Source of the DNA: Xanthomonas hyacinthi
GTDB taxonomy: Bacteria; Pseudomonadota; Gammaproteobacteria; Xanthomonadales; Xanthomonadaceae
Direction of reading: 5' to 3'
DNA length: 64,000 nucleotides
Assembly (NCBI RefSeq): GCF_009769165.1
Contig: NZ_CP043476.1
Span: 2,425,001-2,489,000, forward strand
Below, one piece after another: positions 39,673 to 46,998 of the stretch. A program made the position numbers and the translations under genes. Position 1 is the stretch's first letter; each line of letters opens with the position of its first letter. Below the pieces are notes generated by a model. The model was not told the origin of the DNA and ran no database searches. It saw nothing but the letters and a program-made list of their open reading frames with translations.

Positions 39673-40551
39673 ATGCGCACGTCCTTGCTGCTCAGCCTGT
39701 TGCTGCTCGCCGCTCGCAGCGTACATGCGCAAGCCGGTGAAGGCGGCAAGCAGCACCATCGCCTGCAGGTATCCTCGCACCAGTGCGGCCTGAGCACGCA
39801 GTTCAACGTGCTTGCCGACGGCGGCGGCATCTGGCTGTACCGCGACAGCGGTTCGCCACGCGAGGTCTTCTTCCACAACGGCGAACTGAGTGTCGACCAC
39901 AAGGTGCGGCAAGTCGGCGCTGGCGATGCGCAACGGCTGCGGGAAATGGAGAAGGAAGCCCGTGTGCTGATGCCGCAGGTCGCCGATGTTGCGCATGCTG
40001 TGGTCGACGTCAGCTACGATGCGCTCGGCGGTGTCGTCGAGGTGATGACCGGCAGTTGGCTCAACGCACGCAAGATCGAGCGGCTGCGCAAGCGTGCGAA
40101 CGGTTACGTCGATGGCACCCTCGGCAAGGGGCGCTGGGACCAAGACGCGTTCGATGGCAACTTCGAGAAGTACGTCGAAGATGAAGCCGAAGAATTCAAG
40201 GGCAGCATCGCGCGCCACATTCTTTGGCGGATGGTCGCGGGCCGCTCCGATGCAATGGACGAACGCGCCGACAAAATGGGCGATGAACTGGACGCCAAGC
40301 TCGAGGCGCAAAGAGAAGCGATCGAAGCCAAGGCCGACGCGCTGTGCGCCCAGGTGGAGAAACTGCGGCAATTGCAGGACGCGCTGCAATTCCGCTACGA
40401 AGGCCAGCCGCTGCAAATGCTCACGCCGGTGCAGAATGGTCGGCGCGACGGCGACGTCGATGGCGCCGACGACGACGCGGGGCCGAAGCCCGAAAACGGC
40501 GACAAGCCGCGCGACGACGCGAACAAGGTGCAGACGATCCAGCGCAAGTGA
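39673..40551 (+). CDS. DUF2884 (YggN-like) exported protein
   Basis: A 292-residue protein with a signal peptide (residues 1-21, ending Val-His-Ala). A short beta-rich section follows (CGLSTQFNVLADGGGIWLYR), with ELSVDHKVRQVGAGDAQRLRE typical of DUF2884/YggN, then long charged helices (about 170-260) and an Asp-rich tail. A periplasmic or envelope location is expected; the function is unknown. Immediately downstream the sequence changes to broken integrase remnants. Confidence 0.82.
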   Translation: MRTSLLLSLLLLAARSVHAQAGEGGKQHHRLQVSSHQCGLSTQFNVLADGGGIWLYRDSGSPREVFFHNGELSVDHKVRQVGAGDAQRLREMEKEARVLMPQVADVAHAVVDVSYDALGGVVEVMTGSWLNARKIERLRKRANGYVDGTLGKGRWDQDAFDGNFEKYVEDEAEEFKGSIARHILWRMVAGRSDAMDERADKMGDELDAKLEAQREAIEAKADALCAQVEKLRQLQDALQFRYEGQPLQMLTPVQNGRRDGDVDGADDDAGPKPENGDKPRDDANKVQTIQRK

Positions 40552-40579
40552 TGCTTGTCCGGCGAAGATGCGCCGCTGT

Positions 40580-41032
40580 CCGATGGTGCTCTTGCTCGAG
40601 GAGGTCGCACGCTTGCTAGTCGCCCTGGAGGGGCCTTGCTGGCTGACGGCCGGACGGCTCTACGGCAGTGGCATGCGCTTGCTTGAATGCCTGCGACTGC
40701 GAACCAAGGATGTGGATCCGGGGCGCGGGGAGATCGTGGTGCGCGACGGCAAGGGCGGCAAGGATCGGCGCGTGCCGCTGCAGACCAGTCTGCGCGCGGC
40801 GCTGCTGCGGCAACGCGACCGGGCGCTACTGCTGCACGCGGCGGATCTGGCCGACGGTGTGGGCCGGCGCCACGCACCTGCTGGAGGCCGGCCACGCTAT
40901 CCGCACCGTGCAGGAATTGTTGGCCACAAGGATGTGGCCACCACGCAGATCTACACGCATGCGCCGGGGCGCGGGGCGTCGGCGGTGCGCAGCCCGCTGG
41001 ATGGGATTGGTGCGGGCGTTGACGGTGGTTGA
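40580..41032 (+). pseudogene. Integron integrase (intI) remnant, copy A
   Basis: One frame reads EEVARLLVALEG, LYGSGMRLLECLRLRTKDVD and GEIVVRDGKGGKDRRVPL, the start of the tyrosine-recombinase catalytic domain including the first catalytic Arg. A deletion removes the middle of the domain. A neighbouring frame gives THLLEAGHAIRTVQELLA, and a second frame change gives GHKDVATTQIYTH with the catalytic Tyr. The N-terminal half is missing. The RDGKGGKDRRVPL and HKDVATTQIYTH sequences are those of IntI proteins rather than XerC/D. The gene is non-functional. Copy B is at 46546. Confidence 0.85.
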
Positions 41033-41077
41033 TGCGATCGCCATGAAAGGACGCCGCTGCAGGCGCTTCCTTTTCGC

Positions 41078-41103
41078 GCGTCGGGACTAAAGTTCCTCCC
41101 ACA
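41078..41103. repeat. REP-like palindrome copy
   Basis: CGTCGGGACTAAAGTTCCTCCCACAG is a member of the family at 1225-1290, with two altered core bases. It lies between the intI remnant and the ilvD tail duplication. Confidence 0.55.
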
Positions 41104-41132
41104 GTGCAATTCCAGAACGTGATGAAGACTTT

Positions 41133-41321
41133 GGTGTGCGAGCACTCGATGGGCGGCGAAGGCATCCAGACCGGCGAGGGGCGGTTGTCGCCGATGACGG
41201 CGGCGACGCCGATGCGTTGGCCACGGCCAGCGCCAACGCCTCAGCCGTCCAGCATCGCCTTGTCGCGCACCGCGCCCTTGCCGGCGCTGGTCGCCAGCAG
41301 CGCGTACGCCTTCAGCGCGGT
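41133..41321. repeat. Direct repeat, left copy (ilvD 3' end and flank)
   Basis: About 189 bases match 46810-46998 with roughly a dozen differences by eye. The repeat covers about 108 bases of sequence beyond ilvD and the last 80 bases of its coding region. The two copies bracket the accessory operon, and both follow a broken intI fragment. Confidence 0.85.
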
Positions 41322-41412
41322 GGCGGTCGCACTTCCACGTCGATCAGCGGATCGATGCTGCGGTTGGGGATGTCGATCAGGTGCTTGTCGCCGTCGCGGA
41401 CCAGGCCGACTG
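41241..41412 (-). pseudogene. ilvD 3'-end fragment
   Basis: The minus strand encodes [20 protein letters not shown] and the MLDG stop of IlvD. After an internal deletion and frame change it encodes VGLVRDGDKHLIDIPNR, all closely similar to the intact gene at 46919-48757. Only this tail is present, so it is a leftover of a duplication, not a gene. Its left end abuts the IS630 fragment at about 41410. Confidence 0.88.
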
Positions 41413-41534
41413 ATATCGCACTGCCGAACAATCTGTGCGTCGGTAACGCCATCGACGGCCAGTAAAACAATGCGTGCGCGGCGCGCCAGGGCAGGCTTTG
41501 GCGTTACAAGTTTGAGGATGCTCCGCCGCTCCAT
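41410..41534 (-). mobile_element. IS630-type transposase remnant (helix-turn-helix part)
   Basis: The minus-strand reading ALARRARIVLLAVDGVTDAQ followed by IVRQCDIS matches the N-terminal DNA-binding segment of IS630 transposases. No catalytic domain follows, and the reading passes directly into the ilvD fragment. It overlaps the 3' end of the P-loop gene that ends at 41504, so it may mark the breakpoint of the island. Confidence 0.65.
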
Positions 41535-42073
41535 TCCACAATCGCAGTAGCGGCATCGTGTGGCAAAAGCTCAGACGTATCGATGCAGATATGGTTATCC
41601 GACCTGAGCGGAGCCATATACGCGAATTCCCGCAGAATTGCAGCAAGATTGGCACGGCTGTTGACCTTTCCGAATGCGCGTCGGTCGGCGTTTTCCACTC
41701 TGTCGATGAGGCGCTCGTCAGGTGCCTTCAGCCGAACAAAGCACGGCGTCGTCCGGTGGTCTGCGCACAGCGCTTGGAGCGCATCGACATACCAATCGTC
41801 CTCGGGACCGCTATAGCAGAACGTCGTAATTACGTCGCGATGGTCGGACTCGAGCAGTAACGCCATCGCACTGAGTCTCAGTTGGCATGCAAAGCGCCTG
41901 CGAGTCTCGAAACTGCTATCGGCGGCTAGTAACTCGGTGGCGAGATCGTAAGTCAGATGGTTATGGAAAAGGCTCGCGGACAGCTGCTTCGCGAGTTCCT
42001 TCCCGACGGTCAATTTTCCGACGGCGGGTGGACCGTAAAGCATCACGAGCTTTCTCCCGCCGTAGAGGCTCAT
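41504..42073 (-). CDS. P-loop kinase-like protein
   Basis: A 189-residue P-loop NTPase with Walker A GPPAVGKL at residues 14-21, then FHNHLTYDLATELL and a series of helices with VITTFCYSGPEDDWYVD. It resembles small AAA_33/shikimate-kinase-like phosphotransferases; the substrate is unknown. GAGG precedes the ATG at 42073, and the upstream gene ends seven bases before it, so it is the last gene of the operon. The final residues overlap the IS630 remnant, so the native C-terminus may be lost. GC is lower than in the flanks. Confidence 0.75.
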   Translation of the reverse strand: MSLYGGRKLVMLYGPPAVGKLTVGKELAKQLSASLFHNHLTYDLATELLAADSSFETRRRFACQLRLSAMALLLESDHRDVITTFCYSGPEDDWYVDALQALCADHRTTPCFVRLKAPDERLIDRVENADRRAFGKVNSRANLAAILREFAYMAPLRSDNHICIDTSELLPHDAATAIVEWSGGASSNL

Positions 42074-42080
42074 CGTCGCC

Positions 42081-42740
42081 TCACTGAGCTGTGCTTGTCG
42101 TCCCTGGTTCATAGTAGGTGACGTTGAGCGTGTTGCGAGTGATGCCCCCTGTTGCGGCCAATCGCGTCACTTCATGCCAAGTGTCTTCGTAATAGCCATC
42201 GCGAATGATCACCGTAGCGTTTCCGACAGTTGGCACCACGACATGGTGAACTTCACCATGATTCCGAGGATCGAGAATACGCAGCAATCCACCCCAGTCG
42301 CGCTGCCAATGGGCGTTGAAATAGACAATCAGGCGAAAACCTCGGCGCAACGATGCATCGACATGTGGCAGGTAGTACGCGTCTTGTCCTCCGCGAAAAG
42401 CAACGGCCTCCATCGGAAATTCTGTCAGGTCCGTTCCGCAGAAAGCAGCCATGGCCGCCCTGAACGCGTCCGACGCAAGCTCTTCGCACATCGCCCTCCA
42501 TGCATCCGATAACGTGGCCGGCTCGTCGACGCCGAGCGAACCCAGCGGAACAATGGTACGTCGATAAAAATGCCCGCCGTTACGTTCCCGAAAGTTGAAT
42601 CCTTCTGTCGGAAATTCACTCGCAAGTCTGTGCGCCAGCGCATCGTTACGCCATATCTGCTGCAATTCCCCCCAGTCGAACGGCGCATCATGGAGCGTTC
42701 CTCCCGAAATCTGCTCGAGCGCGAAGTATCCAGAGGTCAT
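42081..42740 (-). CDS. 2OG-Fe(II) oxygenase, prolyl-hydroxylase-like
   Basis: A 219-residue cupin-fold oxygenase. The iron ligands are His126 and Asp128 (PHVDAS) and His189 (TWHEV). The 2-oxoglutarate carboxylate would be held by Arg in GGITRNTLNVTYY. YFNAHWQRDWGGLLRILD between them is the typical double-stranded beta-helix core of the P4Hc/2OG-FeII_Oxy group. It probably hydroxylates a small molecule or a tethered amino acid. The ATG at 42740 is chosen because an upstream extension would run into the aminotransferase gene. It is the fourth gene of the operon. Confidence 0.85.
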   Translation of the reverse strand: MTSGYFALEQISGGTLHDAPFDWGELQQIWRNDALAHRLASEFPTEGFNFRERNGGHFYRRTIVPLGSLGVDEPATLSDAWRAMCEELASDAFRAAMAAFCGTDLTEFPMEAVAFRGGQDAYYLPHVDASLRRGFRLIVYFNAHWQRDWGGLLRILDPRNHGEVHHVVVPTVGNATVIIRDGYYEDTWHEVTRLAATGGITRNTLNVTYYEPGTTSTAQ

Positions 42741-42766
42741 GTTTTTCCTCGCCTGAAAAGAAAGAG

Positions 42767-44023
42767 TCAGTGGTGCGACGCGCTGCCTATCGCATGGATA
42801 AGCCGTTGCGTCAGCTCGTCGATTGCATCGTCGTCTATCGTGAAAGGCGGTGCGAGCTTGAGATGTCGATCCGCAGCGCCAATGATCAACCCATGCCGAC
42901 GCGCGTCGAGTTGCACGCGGCTGCATGCCTCCGACGAATCGAACGTGATCGACAGCATCAACCCTTTTCCTTGCGCACTCACGACATTGCCCATCGCCGG
43001 CAACTTCTCACGAATTGCCTGCAGCAAACGCGCGCCCTTCGTTCTGACGCTTTCATAGCAGCGCTGGGCATGCAGGTGGTCGAGAACGAACAATGCGGCG
43101 CGGCAACCCAGCAGGTTGCCGGACTGTGTATGTCCATGCCGGAAAAGCGGGATGGGGTGTGCGGCGAAGCTGTCGGCGATCTTGGCCGTGGCCATCACGG
43201 CAGTGATCGGGAAGCCGCCGCCGAGGCTTTTACTGAAAATGACGATGTCTGGATTCGCGCCCTGAGAGACCGACTCGCACACAGTGCCGGTGCGTCCGAT
43301 TCCACAATAGACTTCATCGCAAATTAAAGGAATGTCGTATGTCCTGGCGAGCGATGACAGGGCCTGCAAAAATCCGTCCGGAAACTGACGTGTCCCCGCC
43401 ATGGCCATAACGGGCTCGATGATGAGCGCCGCCACAGTCGATCCATGTTCGGCAAGAAGCGCTTCCCATGTCCGCAAGTCGTCGAGGCTCCGCGGTGGTG
43501 GCATCGTCATCGAACAGGTGGCGACAAATGGCAATGCACCTTCGTTGATGAAGGAACGTCGCGTGGCGAGCATCGCGCCGAGCGTGCAGCCATGGTAGGC
43601 GCCGTCGATGGCCACCACCCGCGTCCGCTGCGGATGGTTGCGACCGATTTGATACTGCCACGCCATCTTCAGTGCGGCTTCGACGCCCTCGCTGCCGCTG
43701 CCCACTAGGAATGTATGTGCGAGTCCGGCTGGTGCCAACTCATCGCCGAGCCGTTCTGCAAGCGCCTCCGGCAGCACCGTGCTCAAACCAATGTTGCAGG
43801 CGTGGACAAGCGTATCCATCTGCCGTTTGACCGTCTCGACCAGCGCCGGGTGAGAATGGCCGAGGCAGTGGTTATAGCTGCCCGATATGCCGTCCAGATA
43901 ACGTCGGCCCGTATCGTCGTAGAGATGAACGCCTTCGCCCCGAACGATTCTGGGTCTGCAATCCTCGGCGTTCAAGGGCGTGTACGGCGGCCAATAGCGG
44001 CGCGACCTAGATATAGCATTCAT
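42767..44023 (-). CDS. Class III PLP-dependent aminotransferase
   Basis: A 418-residue enzyme of fold type I. It shows GSGSEGVEAALKMA, the YHGCTLGAM segment, the ICDEVYCGIGRTG block with the PLP-binding Asp, and Schiff-base Lys265 in FSKSLGGGFP; HTQSGNLLGCRAAL is the family end block. Relatives include BioA, omega-transaminases and diaminobutyrate aminotransferases; none fits closely enough to name the substrate. It would install or remove an amino group. The start overlaps the end of the upstream sulfotransferase gene by 17 bases. Confidence 0.9.
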   Translation of the reverse strand: MNAISRSRRYWPPYTPLNAEDCRPRIVRGEGVHLYDDTGRRYLDGISGSYNHCLGHSHPALVETVKRQMDTLVHACNIGLSTVLPEALAERLGDELAPAGLAHTFLVGSGSEGVEAALKMAWQYQIGRNHPQRTRVVAIDGAYHGCTLGAMLATRRSFINEGALPFVATCSMTMPPPRSLDDLRTWEALLAEHGSTVAALIIEPVMAMAGTRQFPDGFLQALSSLARTYDIPLICDEVYCGIGRTGTVCESVSQGANPDIVIFSKSLGGGFPITAVMATAKIADSFAAHPIPLFRHGHTQSGNLLGCRAALFVLDHLHAQRCYESVRTKGARLLQAIREKLPAMGNVVSAQGKGLMLSITFDSSEACSRVQLDARRHGLIIGAADRHLKLAPPFTIDDDAIDELTQRLIHAIGSASHH

Positions 44024-45071
44024 AGCGCGTCCCCTTAAGTTCAGATCTCAATTGATCGTTGTTATCGACCGTTGACGAAACCGAAGATGTCTCTTTTTTT
44101 CCTGTTCCCGGCTGGAGCCGCGCGGACGACACGCCCAGGAAGGCGAGCAACTTGGCATGCACGGATGCTGGTTTGGTAAGCAGATCCTCGTATTCGATCG
44201 GGAAGATCTCGTGGCGATCGAAGCGTTCAAGGAATTCTGCGCGATTGGCAAGATCGCGGTCGATGAAGTCGACGAGTTCGTCGCGCGAAATGGACAGACT
44301 GATCTGTTCCCGCCATCTCTTATCGTCACGGCCGACGTACCAGACATGATCGAGAAGACTTTTTTTGAGCGACACTAGCTGCGCCAGGCGGTTGCGTCGA
44401 TCCAGCAGGACGATCTTCAGATCCCCCAGGTCGGCCAGCGTCTCCCATACATTGACGCCTGCCCACTCGGTGTCGAGATCGCGAAAGAGCACAAAGCCGA
44501 CCGCTTCTACATACTCAAAGTACGGTCGAAATAGATGCCGCTCGAGAATCTGCTGTGCTGTACTGTTCTGTACAGAATACGGCAGAAGGTGTTGGCCGAA
44601 CCGATTGAATGCTTCGCCGTGCATCTCGATGCATGGATGCGAGCCGAGCAGCGTACGCAGCAGGTGGGTGCCAGAGCGCGGCGTCGATACGATGACGAAT
44701 CTTTTGTACTGCATCTGTGCCGAGGCGACCTCATCGTGCAGGCTGCCGCCCACCCATTTGTTGTGCTCGGCTTGCGCGATCTGCGCGCGGATGAATTCGA
44801 ACATCTCTGCCGAGCTATCCGCCAGGCCGAGCAGCGGCGCCATTACTTCGTCGCCTCGCAGTCCCCTGCTGCTCCAGCGTCTTCCGGCGTTCCGATATTC
44901 GCGTACGAATTCGACGATGGACGAAGCCATGTCGTCGCCGATGGCGTACGGCGCAAGATCGCTGCGAATGCGCGTCGCAAGCCCGCTCGCGGGGTGCGAC
45001 ATCCATAAGGACCATCGGGATGCCAACAGCGGCAACGATGCCTCAGCCATCTGTGCGGAGTCTGATGTCAT
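44007..45071 (-). CDS. Sulfotransferase family protein with N-terminal extension
   Basis: A 354-residue protein. The PAPS 5'-phosphosulfate loop STPRSGTHLLRTLL starts at residue 129, followed by HGEAFNRFG, and the 3'-phosphate region (VLLDRRNRLAQLVSLKKS) is present. About 125 residues precede the loop, far more than in a minimal sulfotransferase, with no recognised domain. Sulfation of a hydroxyl or amine made by the neighbouring enzymes is the natural inference. It does not show the RaxST sequence pattern. The start at 45071 overlaps the preceding stop as ATGA. Confidence 0.85.
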   Translation of the reverse strand: MTSDSAQMAEASLPLLASRWSLWMSHPASGLATRIRSDLAPYAIGDDMASSIVEFVREYRNAGRRWSSRGLRGDEVMAPLLGLADSSAEMFEFIRAQIAQAEHNKWVGGSLHDEVASAQMQYKRFVIVSTPRSGTHLLRTLLGSHPCIEMHGEAFNRFGQHLLPYSVQNSTAQQILERHLFRPYFEYVEAVGFVLFRDLDTEWAGVNVWETLADLGDLKIVLLDRRNRLAQLVSLKKSLLDHVWYVGRDDKRWREQISLSISRDELVDFIDRDLANRAEFLERFDRHEIFPIEYEDLLTKPASVHAKLLAFLGVSSARLQPGTGKKETSSVSSTVDNNDQLRSELKGTRYECYI

Positions 45072-45922
45072 GCTTGGGCAACCGAAGCGCGAGCGGGCGC
45101 TTGCTGCATGGCGCACGCGCGCGGAGCGGATAGAAAGAGGCCTCGCAGCAGAACGCGCGGGTTGGCCGGATCGTCGACGTAGACGCTTCGTCCGTGTGAA
45201 AGCTGGTCATTGCGCAGGATCAATGCCTGTCCTTTTTGAAGCGCGAAGCTCAGTGTGTAACCGCTCTGCGGATCGGCGAGGCGCGTCAAGTACGCCACCG
45301 CCTCAAGCACTCGGGGATCCATGCGGCGCGAATAGTCCCAATCCGCGGTCACGTCGAGCGTGAAGCCACCAACGATCGCGCCGTCTTCTCCGGCGAGGAA
45401 CACCGGGCCGATGCGCTCATATTGTCTGTCCAAACGCGGATCGGTCGATCTGCGCCGGAACGCGTTCGGGGCCAGCAGGCACTGGGCGAGCTCTGGATGA
45501 TGTCGGGCAAGCGCCCGAAATGCCGACAGGCTGTCGAACAGGATCGATTCGCCGCCGCTGGGCGCATGCTGCTTGCACAGGAGGACCGAGGTCTTGATCG
45601 TGCCAATGGGCAGGTAGGAACCGTCGGTATGCAACGCCGCGCTCGACGTGCCGTTGAATACATCATGTCGGCCACTCGTTAAACCGCCGACCTGGTTCAT
45701 GCCCGACGGCGACATGCCTTCCATGTGCACTCGACGGTTGAAATCGGACTGATACATCGGCCCCAGATGATAGAGCGCTGCCAGCCGCTCGAAGTCGTGC
45801 GCATCGAATCGCCATTGGTCGCGGACGATCGCGAATCCATACCTGCCGACATCCCGCACGACGGCTTTTACATCGTTCGCATCGAGCACCTGTGCAGGCC
45901 AACCGTTGAAACGGGTTTGCAT
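45068..45922 (-). CDS. TauD/TfdA-family 2OG dioxygenase
   Basis: A 284-residue Fe(II)/2-oxoglutarate oxygenase. The iron ligands are His98 and Asp100 (LHTDGSYLP) and His243 (LSHGRSVY), with the 2OG-binding Arg in NPRVLLRGLFL. PSGGESILFDS is the conserved strand after the first motif. Members include taurine dioxygenase and tailoring enzymes of amino-acid antibiotics. It is the first gene of the operon, with AGAGG seven bases before the ATG at 45922. Confidence 0.88.
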   Translation of the reverse strand: MQTRFNGWPAQVLDANDVKAVVRDVGRYGFAIVRDQWRFDAHDFERLAALYHLGPMYQSDFNRRVHMEGMSPSGMNQVGGLTSGRHDVFNGTSSAALHTDGSYLPIGTIKTSVLLCKQHAPSGGESILFDSLSAFRALARHHPELAQCLLAPNAFRRRSTDPRLDRQYERIGPVFLAGEDGAIVGGFTLDVTADWDYSRRMDPRVLEAVAYLTRLADPQSGYTLSFALQKGQALILRNDQLSHGRSVYVDDPANPRVLLRGLFLSAPRACAMQQAPARASVAQA

Positions 45923-46388
45923 ACAATGCCTCTGATGAAAAGGAAAATTCTGGTACTGAAACGTTCTTGGGTAAGCAACTTATGCGACAGGTTTTCATGG
46001 AAGACCAGACGGCGATTGCCCGCCACTGAGATTCTGACGTTCGTCCACTTCAGCGCATTTGCACTATAACGACAGAACATCGCGCTTTGTTTACACATCG
46101 GGCTCGTAGCGCCATTGATCTGGATAATCTTGCAAGCAATGTATTCTCGCGTCAGGTACGAAGGGCGCGGCCGAACTTTTCAGATTTTCATCGGTGCATA
46201 TAAGGCACAGGGTACTTTGTTTACCCGCGCGTTTTCGCGGGTGCTTGCCAGAAACGCGTGGTTATTATGTACGCGCAGAAGCCGGGTTACCGTGATGTCG
46301 TACTCATCCCATTCAAGTGCAATATGACGCCATCTACAAACTCGAGCATGCAGGCTGCGAGCAACGGATCCTGCCCTGCCGCAATTGA
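45923..46388. promoter_or_regulatory. Upstream region of the accessory operon
   Basis: A 466-base AT-richer gap with no gene. On the minus strand TATAGT (about 46066 down to 46061) with TAAACA 19 bases upstream is a weak promoter candidate for the operon. A hairpin with 7-base arms (ACCCGCG / CGCGGGT) at 46223-46242 could end transcription coming from the right. Confidence 0.35.
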
Positions 46389-46545
46389 TCAACGGATCAA
46401 TCGAAGGGGCGGAGCTGTGCGGCGGCACGATCGTGGATGCCACGATCATTGCCGCGCCCGGCTCGACCAAGAACCTCAATGGCGAGCGCGACCCGCAGAT
46501 GCGCCAGGACAGGAAAGGCAGCCAGTATTGCCTTCGGATGAAAGA
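46389..46545 (+). mobile_element. IS5-type transposase remnant
   Basis: The reading GGTIVDATIIAAPGSTKN, then GERDPQMRQDRKGSQYCLRM, is the characteristic DDE-region segment of IS5 transposases (VDATIIAAPSSTKN...RDPEMHQTRKGNQWYFGMK). Only about 50 codons remain. The reading continues without a stop into the integrase fragment, so the two remnants are joined. Confidence 0.8.
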
Positions 46546-46800
46546 TGAAGTGGCGGGGTTGCTGGTGCAGCTGCATGGACGCCATGGCCTGATGGCGTCG
46601 TTGCTGCAAGGCACCGGGATGCGATTGATGGAATGCGTCTGCCTGCTGATCGAGGACGTGATTTCGCGAGGGGCGAGATCGCCGTGTGCGATGGCAGGGG
46701 CGGCAGGGATCGTCGCACGACGCTGCCGCTGCCCCTGCGCGACGCGTTGCTGGCGCAGCTGGAGCGGGCGCGCCGAGTGCACGCACGATGTTGCGGCGGG
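46546..46800 (+). pseudogene. Integron integrase (intI) remnant, copy B
   Basis: DEVAGLLVQLHGRHGLMASL followed by LQGTGMRLMECVCLL is the same IntI segment as copy A (40580), including the catalytic Arg box. After frame changes a neighbouring frame gives GEIAVCDGRGGRDRRTTLPL and DALLAQLERARRVHA. Both ends are lost. The fragment converges on the 3' end of intact ilvD, the ancestral arrangement described for the Xanthomonas chromosomal integron. Confidence 0.82.
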
Positions 46801-46809
46801 CAGCGGTAA

Positions 46810-46998
46810 GGTGTGCGAGCACTCGATGGGCGGCGAAGGCATCCGGACCGGCGAGGGGCGGTTGTCGCCGATGACGGCGGCGACACCGATGCGTCGGCCA
46901 CGGCCATCGTCGAACGCCTCAGCCGTCCAGCATCGCCTTGTCGCGCACCGCACCCTTGTCGGCGCTGGTCGCCAGTAGCGCATACGCCTTCAGCGCGG
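46810..46998. repeat. Direct repeat, right copy (intact ilvD 3' end and flank)
   Basis: Partner of 41133-41321, and the copy that belongs to the functional ilvD. The repeat starts at GGTGTGCGAGCACTCGATGG beyond the ilvD stop and continues into its last codons. Confidence 0.85.

Noticed and set aside
41420..41520. Possible integron attC site near the left edge of the island
   Set aside because: GTTACAAG-like and GTAACG-like cores are present but do not fit the paired RYYYAAC/GTTRRRY pattern, and no symmetrical stem was found.
42767..44023. Calling the aminotransferase BioA (biotin synthesis)
   Set aside because: No other biotin gene is nearby and the family fits several substrates; context points to secondary metabolism instead.
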